Translations under genes and position numbers: made by a program
From: an uncultured Alphaproteobacteria bacterium
GTDB taxonomy: Bacteria > Pseudomonadota > Alphaproteobacteria > Rs-D84
Direction: 5' to 3'
Assembly: GCA_944389135.1 (NCBI GenBank)
Contig: CALXLG010000006.1
Span: forward strand, 1-63,757
DNA: 63,757 nt
Notes under the pieces: model-generated
What the model was told of the DNA's origin: nothing
What the model saw: only the letters and a program-made list of their open reading frames with translations
Database searches by the model: none
Part shown: in pieces, positions 47,230 to 56,236 of the stretch
Position numbering within the stretch: the first letter of the stretch is position 1
Layout: every line of letters starts with the position of its first letter

Positions 47230-48285
47230 ATGTCAGATTCAAAAAATATCGTATTAACGGGTATCAGACCAACTGGCGCATTACATATTGGGCATCTTGT
47301 TGGGGCGCTGATTGCAAATGTTGAAATTCAGAATCAAGGCGATTATGCACGTATGTACGGTATGATTGCCGATGCACAGGGATTAACGGATAACTTTGAT
47401 AACCCAGACAAAGTACGTGAAAATGTTATGGAAGTTGCTTTGGATATGCTGGCGGTTGGGTATGACCCCAAAAAGACAACAATGTTTATTCAATCTGAAG
47501 TTGCAGAATTAACAGAATTAACTTTTTATTACATGAACCTTGTTACTGTTGCAAGATTGCAGCGCAATCCAACGGTAAAGACGGAAATTGCACAGAAAGA
47601 AAAATTTAATGGTGGCGTACCAGTTGGGTTCTTTACGTATCCTATATCTCAGGCGGCGGATATAACTGCTTTTGGTGCAAATATAGTTCCTGTTGGGCAA
47701 GATCAGTTGCCGATGATAGAGCAGACTGCGGAAATAGTTAATAAGTTCAATAACATTTATGGTGAAACTTTGGTTTTACCGCATGCCGTTGTTCCAAAAG
47801 CGCAGGCAGCGGCAAGATTGCCTGGTACAGACGGTAATGCCAAGATGAGCAAGTCTTTGAATAACTGTATTTACTTAAAAGATTCTGCCGAAGATATTGC
47901 GGCAAAGGTAAAGACAATGTTTACAGACCCCAATCATTTGCGTGTAGAAGACCCAGGTAATACAAAAGATAATCCTGTGTTTATATATCTGTCCGTTTTT
48001 GCAAAACCAGAACACTTTGCAGCATTTTTGCCAGAGTATGCAAACTATGAAGAATTAGCAGCGCATTATGAACGTGGTGGTTTAGGTGATGTAAAGGTAA
48101 AAAAGTTTTTGAATTCGGTGCTGCAAGAAACATTAGAGCCTATCAGGGCAAGACGTGAAAGCTTTGTTGCCAGACCCGATGATGTAATGGATATATTACG
48201 TGAAGGTACAAAGGTTGCGCGTGCAGCAGCAGCAGAAACTGTTAATCACGTAAAGCGTGCAATGAAGTTAAATTATTTTGAATAA
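47230..48285 (+). CDS. trpS: tryptophanyl-tRNA synthetase
   Basis: TrpRS charges tRNA-Trp. The 351-residue class I enzyme has [17 protein letters not shown] with the HIGH box, the KMSKS loop ([10 protein letters not shown]) and the usual C-terminal helix. AAGGA lies 7 nt before the ATG. It follows a leader peptide with two Trp codons and precedes the SIMPL gene by 22 bp. Confidence 0.97.
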   Translation: MSDSKNIVLTGIRPTGALHIGHLVGALIANVEIQNQGDYARMYGMIADAQGLTDNFDNPDKVRENVMEVALDMLAVGYDPKKTTMFIQSEVAELTELTFYYMNLVTVARLQRNPTVKTEIAQKEKFNGGVPVGFFTYPISQAADITAFGANIVPVGQDQLPMIEQTAEIVNKFNNIYGETLVLPHAVVPKAQAAARLPGTDGNAKMSKSLNNCIYLKDSAEDIAAKVKTMFTDPNHLRVEDPGNTKDNPVFIYLSVFAKPEHFAAFLPEYANYEELAAHYERGGLGDVKVKKFLNSVLQETLEPIRARRESFVARPDDVMDILREGTKVARAAAAETVNHVKRAMKLNYFE

Positions 48286-48307
48286 AAAATAATGGAAAGG
48301 AGAAATA

Positions 48308-49054
48308 ATGAATATGAAAAAGTCATTTATTTGGTTTGGTAGCGTCATTGGCGCAGGTGCTGTTATGGCGTTGTTGTTTGGTATGTTTACTCAGCCGCGT
48401 GAACAGCGCTTAATTGCGGTTTCTGGCGAGTGCTTAACGACAGTACCAAAAGATAGAATTGCGATAACTTTGCGTGTTACTACATTGGATAAAAACGCGG
48501 CAGTATCCATGAAGCAAGCAACCGAGAAGATTGCTGAAATAACAAATTATTTAAAAACGCAAGACGTAAAAATGCAGACAACTGAATTCAATTCTTATGA
48601 AAAGTCCGAATGGAATCGCGAATTAGAAAAATCAGTAGTTCTTGGCATAGAAACTACTATAGCCATAGAAGTATCTGCAGATAATATAGAAATGATAGAA
48701 AATGTATTATCTAAATTTGCGGGGCAGGCGAATATTTATTCTGAAAATATTCGTATGTATACCAGTGCAGAAACGATGAAACCAGCATTAGAGAAATGTT
48801 TAGGACAAGCTGTTGAAAACGCGCGTGAACGTGCAAATGCATTGGCATCAGGAGACGGGCGTCAGGCCGGTAAATTGGTAAGCGTTTCTTATAATGCAAA
48901 CACAACTTCTTCTATTCAACCAAGGGCATCTAATTTCTTAGTAGCTAGCACAAAGATGGCTGTTGCAGACGAAGCGGCATTTAGTGCAGGTAGTATAGTT
49001 GCAAAAGATACAGAAGTTTCCGTCAGTGTTTCCGCAACGTTTGACATAAAGTAA
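48308..49054 (+). CDS. SIMPL-domain (DUF541) protein
   Basis: The 248-residue protein has an N-terminal membrane or signal segment (about 5-27) and then the SIMPL fold: VSGECLTTVPKDRIAITLRVTTLD, seen as ISGE/VSGE-x-VPKDRIAITL, with ALEKCLGQAVENARERANALA and a late VSVSVSATFDIK strand. Periplasmic members bind unknown ligands; some are linked to oxidative stress. AGGAG precedes the ATG. It overlaps the xerC start as TAATG. Confidence 0.85.
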   Translation: MNMKKSFIWFGSVIGAGAVMALLFGMFTQPREQRLIAVSGECLTTVPKDRIAITLRVTTLDKNAAVSMKQATEKIAEITNYLKTQDVKMQTTEFNSYEKSEWNRELEKSVVLGIETTIAIEVSADNIEMIENVLSKFAGQANIYSENIRMYTSAETMKPALEKCLGQAVENARERANALASGDGRQAGKLVSVSYNANTTSSIQPRASNFLVASTKMAVADEAAFSAGSIVAKDTEVSVSVSATFDIK

Positions 49055-49977
49055 TGAATGAAGTAATTGTCGAGTTTATAAATTATTTAACGCAGACCAA
49101 GAATTATTCTGCGCATACGGCAATTGCATATGAAACGGATATCCGCGATTTTATAAAGTTTTATGAAAACTTTATAAGCGCGGATGTTTTTGTAAAAGAT
49201 TTATCTCGGGTTGATACAATTGCTTTTCGGTCTTGGTTGGCAGACAGGCAAAAGCGTGATTTATCACATAAATCTACTGCGCGTGCGTTATCATCTGTTC
49301 GTGGTTTTTATAAATTCTTGGCAAGAAATTACGGCATAAAAAACGACGCAATTGGTTTAATTTCTTCCCCTAAAGTTCCACGTAAATTATCCAAGGCAAT
49401 AGAAGTAAGTGATGTTGAGCATATGCATGACGCAATAAAAGAAATAGATGCAACAGAACCTTGGATAGCGGCGCGTGATTGGGCTTTGGTCTTGCTGATA
49501 TTTGGTTGCGGACTGCGTATATCGGAAGCTTTATCATTAAAAAATACTGATATAGTTAATCGTCCTGATTCTTTGCGTATATTGGGTAAAGGAAGTAAAG
49601 AACGCATTGTGCCTATATTGCCTGCCGTATTAGATGCAATAGATAAATATATAAAAGTGCGACCATTTGGTAATGCGCCAGAAGACGAATTGTTCAGAAG
49701 TGTTCGTGGTCTTCCTATGTCTGCACGTATGGCAGAAAAAGTGGTAGAAAAATTACGTCATTATTTACAGTTGCCTGATTATGTTACACCGCATGCATTG
49801 CGTCATACCTTTGCAACGGCGTTGTTGGCAGGTGGTGCAGATTTGCGTAGCTTACAAGAATTATTAGGGCATTCTTCGCTATCAACTACTCAGTTATATA
49901 CCAAGGTTAATATGTCTGAAATTATGAATATATACGAACATGCGCATCCAATGGCACATGATAAATCAGAAGATTAA
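49054..49977 (+). CDS. xerC: tyrosine recombinase XerC
   Basis: XerC acts with XerD at dif to resolve chromosome dimers. The 307-residue protein has an N-terminal SAM-like domain and the catalytic set: Arg in GCGLRISEAL, Lys in GKGSKERIVP, HxxR in HALRHTFA, His in LLGHSSLSTTQ and Tyr in QLYTKV. The sequence around WIAARDWALVLLIFGCGLRISEA is of alphaproteobacterial XerC type (seen as WIAARDWALVL and GCGLRISEAL). The start overlaps the SIMPL stop by one base. Confidence 0.93.
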   Translation: MNEVIVEFINYLTQTKNYSAHTAIAYETDIRDFIKFYENFISADVFVKDLSRVDTIAFRSWLADRQKRDLSHKSTARALSSVRGFYKFLARNYGIKNDAIGLISSPKVPRKLSKAIEVSDVEHMHDAIKEIDATEPWIAARDWALVLLIFGCGLRISEALSLKNTDIVNRPDSLRILGKGSKERIVPILPAVLDAIDKYIKVRPFGNAPEDELFRSVRGLPMSARMAEKVVEKLRHYLQLPDYVTPHALRHTFATALLAGGADLRSLQELLGHSSLSTTQLYTKVNMSEIMNIYEHAHPMAHDKSED

Positions 49978-49978
49978 A

Positions 49979-50003
49979 AAAACTCCCAAATGGGAGTTTT
50001 TTA
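49979..50003. terminator. bidirectional terminator between xerC and rnj
   Basis: ACTCCCA and TGGGAGT pair with T residues on both strands. Confidence 0.88.
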
Positions 50004-51803
50004 TTTTTGGATAAAATGAACGCTGTATTGCGGTTTTTTATCAGCACCCAGTGATGCACGTATAACTTTATTAGATGCAGTTTGAACTGCACGGAATAAA
50101 TTATCACGGTCTTTTCTTTCGGCTTTTGTTAAACCATCAATAGCTTTTGTTATTTCTATTTGAATTTGGCGTTTCATAAATCCAGTAGTATCTGTTTCAA
50201 AAATACCTGCACTGGATACTTCAGGTACGCCTTTTAAGAAACCGCGCTTATCAACAGGCAAGGTTACAAATACGGCACCATTAGTTGCGATTTTCTTGCG
50301 GTTTTTATATACTTGGTCATCAGCGTTACGTTCTGTTTCACCTTCCATAACGACAAAGCGCGTTTCAATTGTTTCAGCGACATAAGGTGCTTCGCCGTCT
50401 TTCAAGGCAATCATTTCACCATTATGAACAACCATCATATGCTTTGCACCACCGCGTTCCATCGCCATTTTACCGTTTAGCATTTCGTTGATATAGTCGC
50501 CGTGCATAGGTATGGATACCTGTGGATGTACCATATCATAGAAGCGTTCAAATTCAGGGCGTCCCGCATGACCACTGGCATGTAAATGGTCTGTATCAAA
50601 TATTGTGTGAGTTTTTATGCCCATACGAGCAAGTTTGTTGTATAAGTATGATACGTCTTGTTCACGACCTGGAATAACAATGGCACTAAATAAAACGGTG
50701 TCTGTTGGTTGCAGTTTCATTTCTTTTACGTGTCCACGACATAGACGTGTTAACATCGCGTATTGTTCACCTTGCGAACCAGTTAAGAAAATCGCTTGCT
50801 TTTCTGCAGGTAAATCTTTTATTTCGCTGTGCAGATAAACATCGTCTTTGTTAATATAACCAAATTCTATTCCAATTTCACGGAATTCTGGTAAACCAAC
50901 GAATGGTACAGGATTAGGGTTGCTGCGTTCTTTTATTGTGGCAACTCTGCCTGCGGCGCGGGCAGCTTCGGCAAACATTTTCATACGTGCCAAGCTGCGC
51001 GAATAACCTGTTACCAAAACGCGCCCTGGTGCGTTTTTCATTATTTCTGTTAATGTTTCGCGAACTTGAACTTCTGTTGTTTGTGGTTCTTGACGTGATA
51101 CAGATGTTGAATCAGATGCACATGCCAATAATTTGGGGTCGGAACCAATTTCGCTTAATCTGGCGTAATCAGTTGGCGCTTCTATTGGGTTATCATCATT
51201 AAAAGTCCAGTCGCCAGTATGCAATACTTTACCAGCAGGCGTTTTTATGATTAGCATTTGTGCTTCTGGTACCGAGTGGGAAACATGGAAAGTTTCTACT
51301 TCAAACGGGTCCAGCTTTAGTGTCGCACCATGGTGATCAAAAACGACGATATCCTTTTCTGGGTTAAAATCTAATTCAATACCCTTGAATGTTTGCATCA
51401 AGATTTCTGCTGGAAAACGAGTGCAGTAAATAGGCTTTCTAAATTTTGGCCATATATATTTCAATGCGCCGATATGGTCTTCGTGACCGTGCGTTATAAC
51501 AAAACCAACAACGTCTTTTTTGCGCTTTTCCAGCCAAGTTGTGTCGCAATATTGAACATCCCCAGCACCAATTTCTTCTTCCAAGAAACCCATACCGCAA
51601 TCTACGACCAGGTATTTGCCTTTGTATTTATAAATATACATATTTTGACCGACGTGTTCCAAACCGCCCAACGCCATAAAGTATAATTTATCATCGTTTT
51701 TATCGTTTTCGTGCTTGTTCATGCCCGAAATTTTTTCGGGCTTTACTTGTTCTTCATTTGTATCTGCAACTGGTGCAGTCTTTTTTTCTCTTACTTTTAC
51801 CAT
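50001..51803 (-). CDS. rnj: ribonuclease J
   Basis: RNase J is a beta-CASP metallo-beta-lactamase nuclease with endo- and 5'-exonuclease activity in RNA decay; alphaproteobacteria use it alongside RNase E. The 600-residue protein has a 45-residue Lys/Glu-rich start, the HGHEDHIGALKY metal site, the beta-CASP motifs (GYSRSLARMK and SAIVIPGREQD) and HASGHAG. AAAAGGA lies 7 nt before the ATG at 51803. The frame is open 45 codons further upstream, but without a start signal. The leader carries stable stems (51833-51897). Confidence 0.94.
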   Translation of the reverse strand: MVKVREKKTAPVADTNEEQVKPEKISGMNKHENDKNDDKLYFMALGGLEHVGQNMYIYKYKGKYLVVDCGMGFLEEEIGAGDVQYCDTTWLEKRKKDVVGFVITHGHEDHIGALKYIWPKFRKPIYCTRFPAEILMQTFKGIELDFNPEKDIVVFDHHGATLKLDPFEVETFHVSHSVPEAQMLIIKTPAGKVLHTGDWTFNDDNPIEAPTDYARLSEIGSDPKLLACASDSTSVSRQEPQTTEVQVRETLTEIMKNAPGRVLVTGYSRSLARMKMFAEAARAAGRVATIKERSNPNPVPFVGLPEFREIGIEFGYINKDDVYLHSEIKDLPAEKQAIFLTGSQGEQYAMLTRLCRGHVKEMKLQPTDTVLFSAIVIPGREQDVSYLYNKLARMGIKTHTIFDTDHLHASGHAGRPEFERFYDMVHPQVSIPMHGDYINEMLNGKMAMERGGAKHMMVVHNGEMIALKDGEAPYVAETIETRFVVMEGETERNADDQVYKNRKKIATNGAVFVTLPVDKRGFLKGVPEVSSAGIFETDTTGFMKRQIQIEITKAIDGLTKAERKDRDNLFRAVQTASNKVIRASLGADKKPQYSVHFIQK

Positions 51804-51832
51804 ATATAAATCCTTTTTTAAGTTACCTTTAT

Positions 51833-51897
51833 GCGTTGCCCAAAATCCATTGCTAATAAAGAAGTTTTCTTTATTTGTAGTGAATCTGTGGCAACGC
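51833..51897 (-). promoter_or_regulatory. structured 5' leader of the RNase J mRNA
   Basis: On the minus strand GCGTTGCC pairs over 8 bp with GGCAACGC across about 50 nt, and inside it AATAAAGAA pairs with TTCTTTATT. The whole lies 30-95 nt before the start codon. A perfect GATATATA-AAAA-TATATATC repeat is further upstream at 51961-51980. Confidence 0.55.
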
Positions 51898-52040
51898 GCC
51901 ATTTTTGCCCCCACGTGGCATTGGTTATCTGTAATCAAACAACATAGGGGTTATTTTGTTGATATATAAAAATATATATCTTAAATATCTCTCACCCTAT
52001 AAATGATACAAAAATATCGTGAATTTGCAAGAATTTAATT

Positions 52041-52064
52041 ACCTGCCTAGATTCCTAGGCAGGT
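52041..52064 (-). terminator. hairpin after alaS
   Basis: ACCTGCCTAG and CTAGGCAGGT form a perfect 10-bp stem with a four-base loop. The following sequence is only AT-rich, so termination may be imperfect. Confidence 0.6.
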
Positions 52065-52072
52065 ATAAGAAA

Positions 52073-54130
52073 CTATTCAGCCAAAGTACCAACAGACATA
52101 GTTATTCTGCGAATACCACTGCTGATAGATTTTTCTTTGTTTATTTTTGCACGAATTATTTCACCTGTGTGATAAATATGCGTTCCACCACAAAGTTCGC
52201 AAGATACATCACCTGCGGTAATAACCTTTACTGTATCGCCGTACTTTTCACCGAACAGGGCCATTGCGCCTTTTGATTTGGCTTCGTCCAATGACATTTC
52301 TTCGTGCTTAACAGGCATATCTGCGTTAATCCATTGGTTTATTAAGTCTTCTGTTGCTTGCTTTTCTTCTGGTGTCATCGCACGTCCGAAAGAAAAGTCA
52401 AAACGAACAGAATCTGGTGAAACCTTGGAACCGCGCTGTTCTACATCTTCATTTAACACATGGCGCAACGCCGCTTGTAATAAGTGGGTCGCAGTATGTG
52501 CGCGTGCTGTTTGTTGACGGGCAGATTGGTTAATTATAGTCTTTACAGTATCACCAACGTTTAAGGAATCAGTCAAAACACCTTTATGTATAACGACGTT
52601 ATTAACGCGTGCAGCTTCTGAAACGTTCATTACAGTATTGTCGTCTTTTTTTATTTCGCCACTGTCGCCAACTTGGCCACCTTGGGTGCCATAGAAATTG
52701 GTTTTGTCTAAAGCAACTTCTACTTCATCACCGGCGTTTGCACTTTGAACAAATTCGCCATTGCGTAATATAGAAAGAACTTTGGATTCCATTTCATTTT
52801 CAGGCATATACTTTTTTGTATCGTCTGTGTCAGATAACTGTGTCTGCGATTCCCATAACGTGCGTGTGCCCTTGGTATTAGCGCGACTGCGTTCTTTCTG
52901 TTCTGCCATAGATTTTTCAAACCCAGCAACATCAACGTCTATATTCTTATCGCGTAATATCATCTGTGTTAAGTCCAGCGGGAATCCGTAAGTGTCAAAC
53001 AATTTGAAAGCAACTTCCCCAGGCAACACATTGTTATTTACTTTTGGTATTTCGTTTTCCAACAGTTTCATACCGTTTTGTAACATATCGGCAAAAGCGT
53101 TTTCTTCATTTTGAATAATTTCAACAACTCTTGATTCTTCACGTGCAAGTTCAGGATATGCAGCGCCCATTTCTGTAATAAGGGCAGGGTATAACTTTGA
53201 TAACAAAGCCCCCTTGTGTCCCAGCATTTGTCCGTGGCGCATTGCACGACGTAATATACGGCGAATAACATATCCGCGGTCTGTATTACTTGGAATAACG
53301 CCGTCCGCAATTGCAAAGCCAACTGCACGCAGGTGGTCAGCAATTACTTTGAAAGAAGGTGTGTTTTCTGCATTTTTCTGTACACCTACAACGTCTTCTA
53401 TAGATTTCATTAAACCAACAAATAAATCTGTATCGTAATTATCTACTTTACCTTGCATGATTGCAGCCCAACGTTCCAAACCACCACCAGTATCAACGTT
53501 TTTCTTTGGCAGTGGTGTCAGATTACCATTAGCATCACGATCATATTGCATAAATACGTCGTTCCAGATTTCTACCCATCTGTCATCTTCGTTTTCTATA
53601 TCCGCACCAAAGTCATAGAATATTTCTGTACAAGGACCACAAGGACCAGTATCACCAGCAGACCACCAATTATCTTTGTCGCCCAAGCGAATTGCGTCTT
53701 TGCCGGCAACTTTTTTCCATATTGCCGTAGATTCTTCATCCGTTTCGTGTGTTGTTACACGCAATTTGGCTGGGTCTAAACCTAGTACTTTTGTCAGTAG
53801 TTCCCAAGAATATTCAATTGCGCCTTCTTTAAAGTAATCACCAAAAGACCAATTGCCGACCATTTCAAAAAAAGTATGATGGCGCCCGTCATACCCGACT
53901 TCGTCTAAATCATTATGTTTACCACCTGCGCGGATGCACTTCTGCACGTCCGCAACACGTGGCGCAAAAGCAGGTTCTGTTCCTTGCAGAATTCCTTTCC
54001 ATGGTACCATACCAGCAACTGTGAATAATAGAGTTGGGTCGTTTGGTATCAATGAAGCAGACGGAACAATTTTGTGCCCCTTGGATTCAAAAAAGTCTAA
54101 AAACGTTTTACGTATTTCGTTGTATTTCAT
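52073..54130 (-). CDS. alaS: alanyl-tRNA synthetase lacking the C-terminal C-Ala domain
   Basis: AlaRS charges tRNA-Ala and edits Ser/Gly mischarging. The 685-residue protein has the class II catalytic core (RKTFLDFFESKGHKIVPSASLIPNDPTLLFTVAGM region, seen as FFESKGHKIVPSASLIP), the tRNA-recognition part, and the editing domain to HTATHLLQAALRHVL (first metal site) and CELCGGTHIYHTGEI (second). It stops about 20 residues after CGGTH, where most AlaRS continue for about 190 more. A stem-loop follows the stop and no split C-Ala gene is in this window. AAGGAA precedes the ATG. Confidence 0.93.
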   Translation of the reverse strand: MKYNEIRKTFLDFFESKGHKIVPSASLIPNDPTLLFTVAGMVPWKGILQGTEPAFAPRVADVQKCIRAGGKHNDLDEVGYDGRHHTFFEMVGNWSFGDYFKEGAIEYSWELLTKVLGLDPAKLRVTTHETDEESTAIWKKVAGKDAIRLGDKDNWWSAGDTGPCGPCTEIFYDFGADIENEDDRWVEIWNDVFMQYDRDANGNLTPLPKKNVDTGGGLERWAAIMQGKVDNYDTDLFVGLMKSIEDVVGVQKNAENTPSFKVIADHLRAVGFAIADGVIPSNTDRGYVIRRILRRAMRHGQMLGHKGALLSKLYPALITEMGAAYPELAREESRVVEIIQNEENAFADMLQNGMKLLENEIPKVNNNVLPGEVAFKLFDTYGFPLDLTQMILRDKNIDVDVAGFEKSMAEQKERSRANTKGTRTLWESQTQLSDTDDTKKYMPENEMESKVLSILRNGEFVQSANAGDEVEVALDKTNFYGTQGGQVGDSGEIKKDDNTVMNVSEAARVNNVVIHKGVLTDSLNVGDTVKTIINQSARQQTARAHTATHLLQAALRHVLNEDVEQRGSKVSPDSVRFDFSFGRAMTPEEKQATEDLINQWINADMPVKHEEMSLDEAKSKGAMALFGEKYGDTVKVITAGDVSCELCGGTHIYHTGEIIRAKINKEKSISSGIRRITMSVGTLAE

Positions 54131-54219
54131 TCTTTTATTCCTTATTTATCGTTGCAATTTTATAAACATTGCATTGCACTTTCAATCATATTTTATCTGT
54201 AAGAATTGATTTTTTATAG

Positions 54220-55035
54220 TTAGCCCCGTGGGGCTGCAGCATCAAGAGCCTTGTTTATTGCAGTTTCATATCTGCTTAATGCACGCTGATAATGGTCTGT
54301 AATGTTGCGAACAGGGTGGTTTAACTTGTCGTATTTTTTAGGGTTTGAATCTAAATCTATTTTTATGTAATTTATTTTATCCATGTAGATAGGTACAGAA
54401 ACATCACCTGTTCTTTGAGAATATATTGTGAACAACAATTTCATCAATGCATCAATTGGTGGCATATAATCCAGACTTTCATCAATCTTTTTAATGTCTT
54501 CAAGTGCACACGAAACTAGTTGAAATACTGCGGATAGATATTTAACCCTAAATAACGTTCCTGCAAAGCTGACATTCGGTCTGGATAAAACAACATTTTC
54601 GCCGTCAATTACATAATCTTTTGGGTTGTCCATTACACGCAACAAGTCCATAACTCTATGCTTTATAATTACTGAGTTTTGAATTATAGCATTGTTTTCT
54701 GGGTTAACGTTTGGAATAGTAATATCTGTAATAATATCATCATCGTCATTAAAAATAATCCAATCAGGTTTAATTTTTAGTTGTGGAATTGCATTAAGTA
54801 TATTTATTCTTCCACGAAACAAACCAACATTTTCAGCACTGTTTATGATATGTAAATCACCGCAATACCCAAGTCTTCTTATTTGCTTCTTGCTGACGGT
54901 TGTCATCGGATTATCGTTGTGTATTATCAAGAAAAATTTTTGATTAAGCTTACCCAACGCCGGTATAGAAATACGCAACATTTCATTATTAAAAGTAGTC
55001 AGACCGATAACAAGATTAGGTTTCTTAGATAACAT
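54220..55035 (-). CDS. glycosyltransferase family 2-like protein
   Basis: The 271-residue protein has a GT-A-like N-terminus (NLVIGLTTFNNEMLRISIPAL, seen as VIGLTTFNNE) and a strand that ends in four Asp (DWIIFNDDDDI), matching the metal-binding DxD position. NSAENVGLFRGRIN is typical of such enzymes. Donor and acceptor are unknown. The gene starts 7 nt after TAATAT (55048-55043), with TTGCAA 17 bp above, so it is probably leaderless. It lies 89 bp before alaS on the same strand. Confidence 0.7.
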   Translation of the reverse strand: MLSKKPNLVIGLTTFNNEMLRISIPALGKLNQKFFLIIHNDNPMTTVSKKQIRRLGYCGDLHIINSAENVGLFRGRINILNAIPQLKIKPDWIIFNDDDDIITDITIPNVNPENNAIIQNSVIIKHRVMDLLRVMDNPKDYVIDGENVVLSRPNVSFAGTLFRVKYLSAVFQLVSCALEDIKKIDESLDYMPPIDALMKLLFTIYSQRTGDVSVPIYMDKINYIKIDLDSNPKKYDKLNHPVRNITDHYQRALSRYETAINKALDAAAPRG

Positions 55036-55042
55036 GCAACGA

Positions 55043-55095
55043 ATATTAAATCAAAGTTTATAAAATTGCAAACGCTTAGTTATTTATGATATAAT
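55043..55095. promoter_or_regulatory. divergent promoters sharing a palindromic -35 (GT2 / 55130)
   Basis: TTGCAA (55066-55071) is its own reverse complement and serves as -35 on both strands. Minus: 17 bp to TAATAT (55048-55043), 7 nt to the ATG. Plus: 18 bp to TATAAT (55090-55095). Only one polymerase can bind at a time. Confidence 0.6.
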
Positions 55096-55129
55096 AAAAT
55101 AAGAAATTTTTGATAAGGACATAACAGAA

Positions 55130-55606
55130 ATGAAACCAAATTTTTTATTTGCAATAATTGCGCTGATTTCAATAGTTATAATATCGTCATTTGATTTGCA
55201 GTTGGCGCCGAACGCCGCATTGCAAGTTCCTGCAAATGTAGCAGGGCAGGCATTATATGTTTGTCCTGCAGAAAGTTCTGTTTGGTCATCGGTAGCGCAG
55301 ATGTTGCAGCCTGTTTCTAAGTATATAACTATTGCATTTTTCTTTATAGTAATGCTGTTATTGTTTAATTGGGGCTGGGCACTGTATCAGAATTTATTAA
55401 GTGATTCTTTTAAAAGGGAAAGCTTTTCAAAACCGTGGCAGTTTACGAAACTTACTTTCTGGGCTGGTGTGATAGTTTTACTGTTGGTATTTACACCAAA
55501 TTATTATAGAACGGTTCACATAGAAGGCGCTGCAGGGGAATGGGTTTTGTGTGAAAGTGATACTCCAGGGGCACTGGCAGTACGTGCAGAATTGGTAACG
55601 GATTAA
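55130..55606 (+). CDS. hypothetical membrane protein, about three segments
   Basis: The 158-residue protein has hydrophobic segments at about 5-22, 67-88 and 110-128. The first may be a signal anchor, with a Cys at 45 and another near the C-terminus in a periplasmic stretch. I recognise no family. AAGGA lies about 12 nt before the ATG, a long but usable spacing. It shares a promoter element with the divergent GT2 gene. Confidence 0.7.
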   Translation: MKPNFLFAIIALISIVIISSFDLQLAPNAALQVPANVAGQALYVCPAESSVWSSVAQMLQPVSKYITIAFFFIVMLLLFNWGWALYQNLLSDSFKRESFSKPWQFTKLTFWAGVIVLLLVFTPNYYRTVHIEGAAGEWVLCESDTPGALAVRAELVTD

Positions 55607-55658
55607 ATTTTATAAATTTGTCAACATTATGAAAAATATCTAAAAAATAAATATAGGC

Positions 55659-55687
55659 TTGACTTAAAGGCGCGATTTCTCTACGAT
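55659..55687 (+). promoter_or_regulatory. HU promoter
   Basis: TTGACT (55659-55664), 17 bp and TACGAT (55682-55687) give a leader of about 145 nt. Confidence 0.6.
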
Positions 55688-55703
55688 TCGTATAAGCAGT
55701 ACA

Positions 55704-55792
55704 GGCAATGTCCTTGAAATGTAGTAAGTTGCGGTGAAACGTTTTTTTGAAATGGCGGTAATCTGCGATTATAAGATTTCAAAGGCATTGCC
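55704..55792 (+). promoter_or_regulatory. long stem-loop in the HU leader
   Basis: GGCAATGTCCTTGAAAT (55704-55720) pairs with ATTTCAAAGGCATTGCC (55776-55792) with one mismatch and one G-T. The 55-nt loop holds a T run and several short repeats. It ends 46 nt before the HU start. It could be a leader control element or a small RNA. Confidence 0.5.
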
Positions 55793-55838
55793 GAAAACCT
55801 GCGGGACACCTTAAATAAATTTATGAAAGGAGAAACAT

Positions 55839-56111
55839 ATGAACAAACAGCAATTGATTGAAGCAATCGCAAATGAAGTTGAAGTAACAAAAGCAACAGC
55901 AGCTTCTTGCTTGGATGCATTTATTAACACAGTAACAAAAGTTTTGAAAAAGAAAGGTGAAGTTCGCTTGGTAGGTTTTGGTACATTCACAACAGCAAAA
56001 CGTAAAGCAACAACAGGTCGCAACCCACAGACAGGTGCAGCGATTAAGATTCCTGCTTCTACACAGCCAAAATTCAAACCAGGTAAAGCATTGAAAGATG
56101 CATTGAACTAA
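55839..56111 (+). CDS. HU-family nucleoid protein
   Basis: The 90-residue protein is a standard HU: helical start MNKQQLIEAIANEVEVTKATA, seen as NKQQLIEAIANEVE, the GFGTF turn, and the GRNPQTGAAIKIPASTQPKFKPGKALKDAL arm region (GRNPQTGAAIKIPA and FKPGKALKDA). It bends and packs DNA as a dimer. GAAAGGAG precedes the ATG. Only one HU-type gene is in the window. Confidence 0.95.
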   Translation: MNKQQLIEAIANEVEVTKATAASCLDAFINTVTKVLKKKGEVRLVGFGTFTTAKRKATTGRNPQTGAAIKIPASTQPKFKPGKALKDALN

Positions 56112-56139
56112 AGATATCTTAATAGGTTTGAAAAATTAT

Positions 56140-56170
56140 AAAGCCCCATAATTTTGGGGCTTTATTTTAT
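56140..56170 (+). terminator. HU terminator
   Basis: AAAGCCCCA and TGGGGCTTT form a 9-bp stem followed by T residues. Confidence 0.9.
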
Positions 56171-56236
56171 AAAAATATTCTTTACTTGATTTTCATTATT
56201 TAATAAAATGTTTTTGTTAAACAAAAAGGAAGGAAT

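Noticed and set aside
50617-51686. Several plus-strand frames inside rnj
   Set aside because: They are antisense shadows of the RNase J gene without start signals or recognisable motifs.
52073-54130. Frameshifted alaS
   Set aside because: The reading frame ends at a proper stop followed by a stem-loop, and no C-Ala-like frame is found after it.
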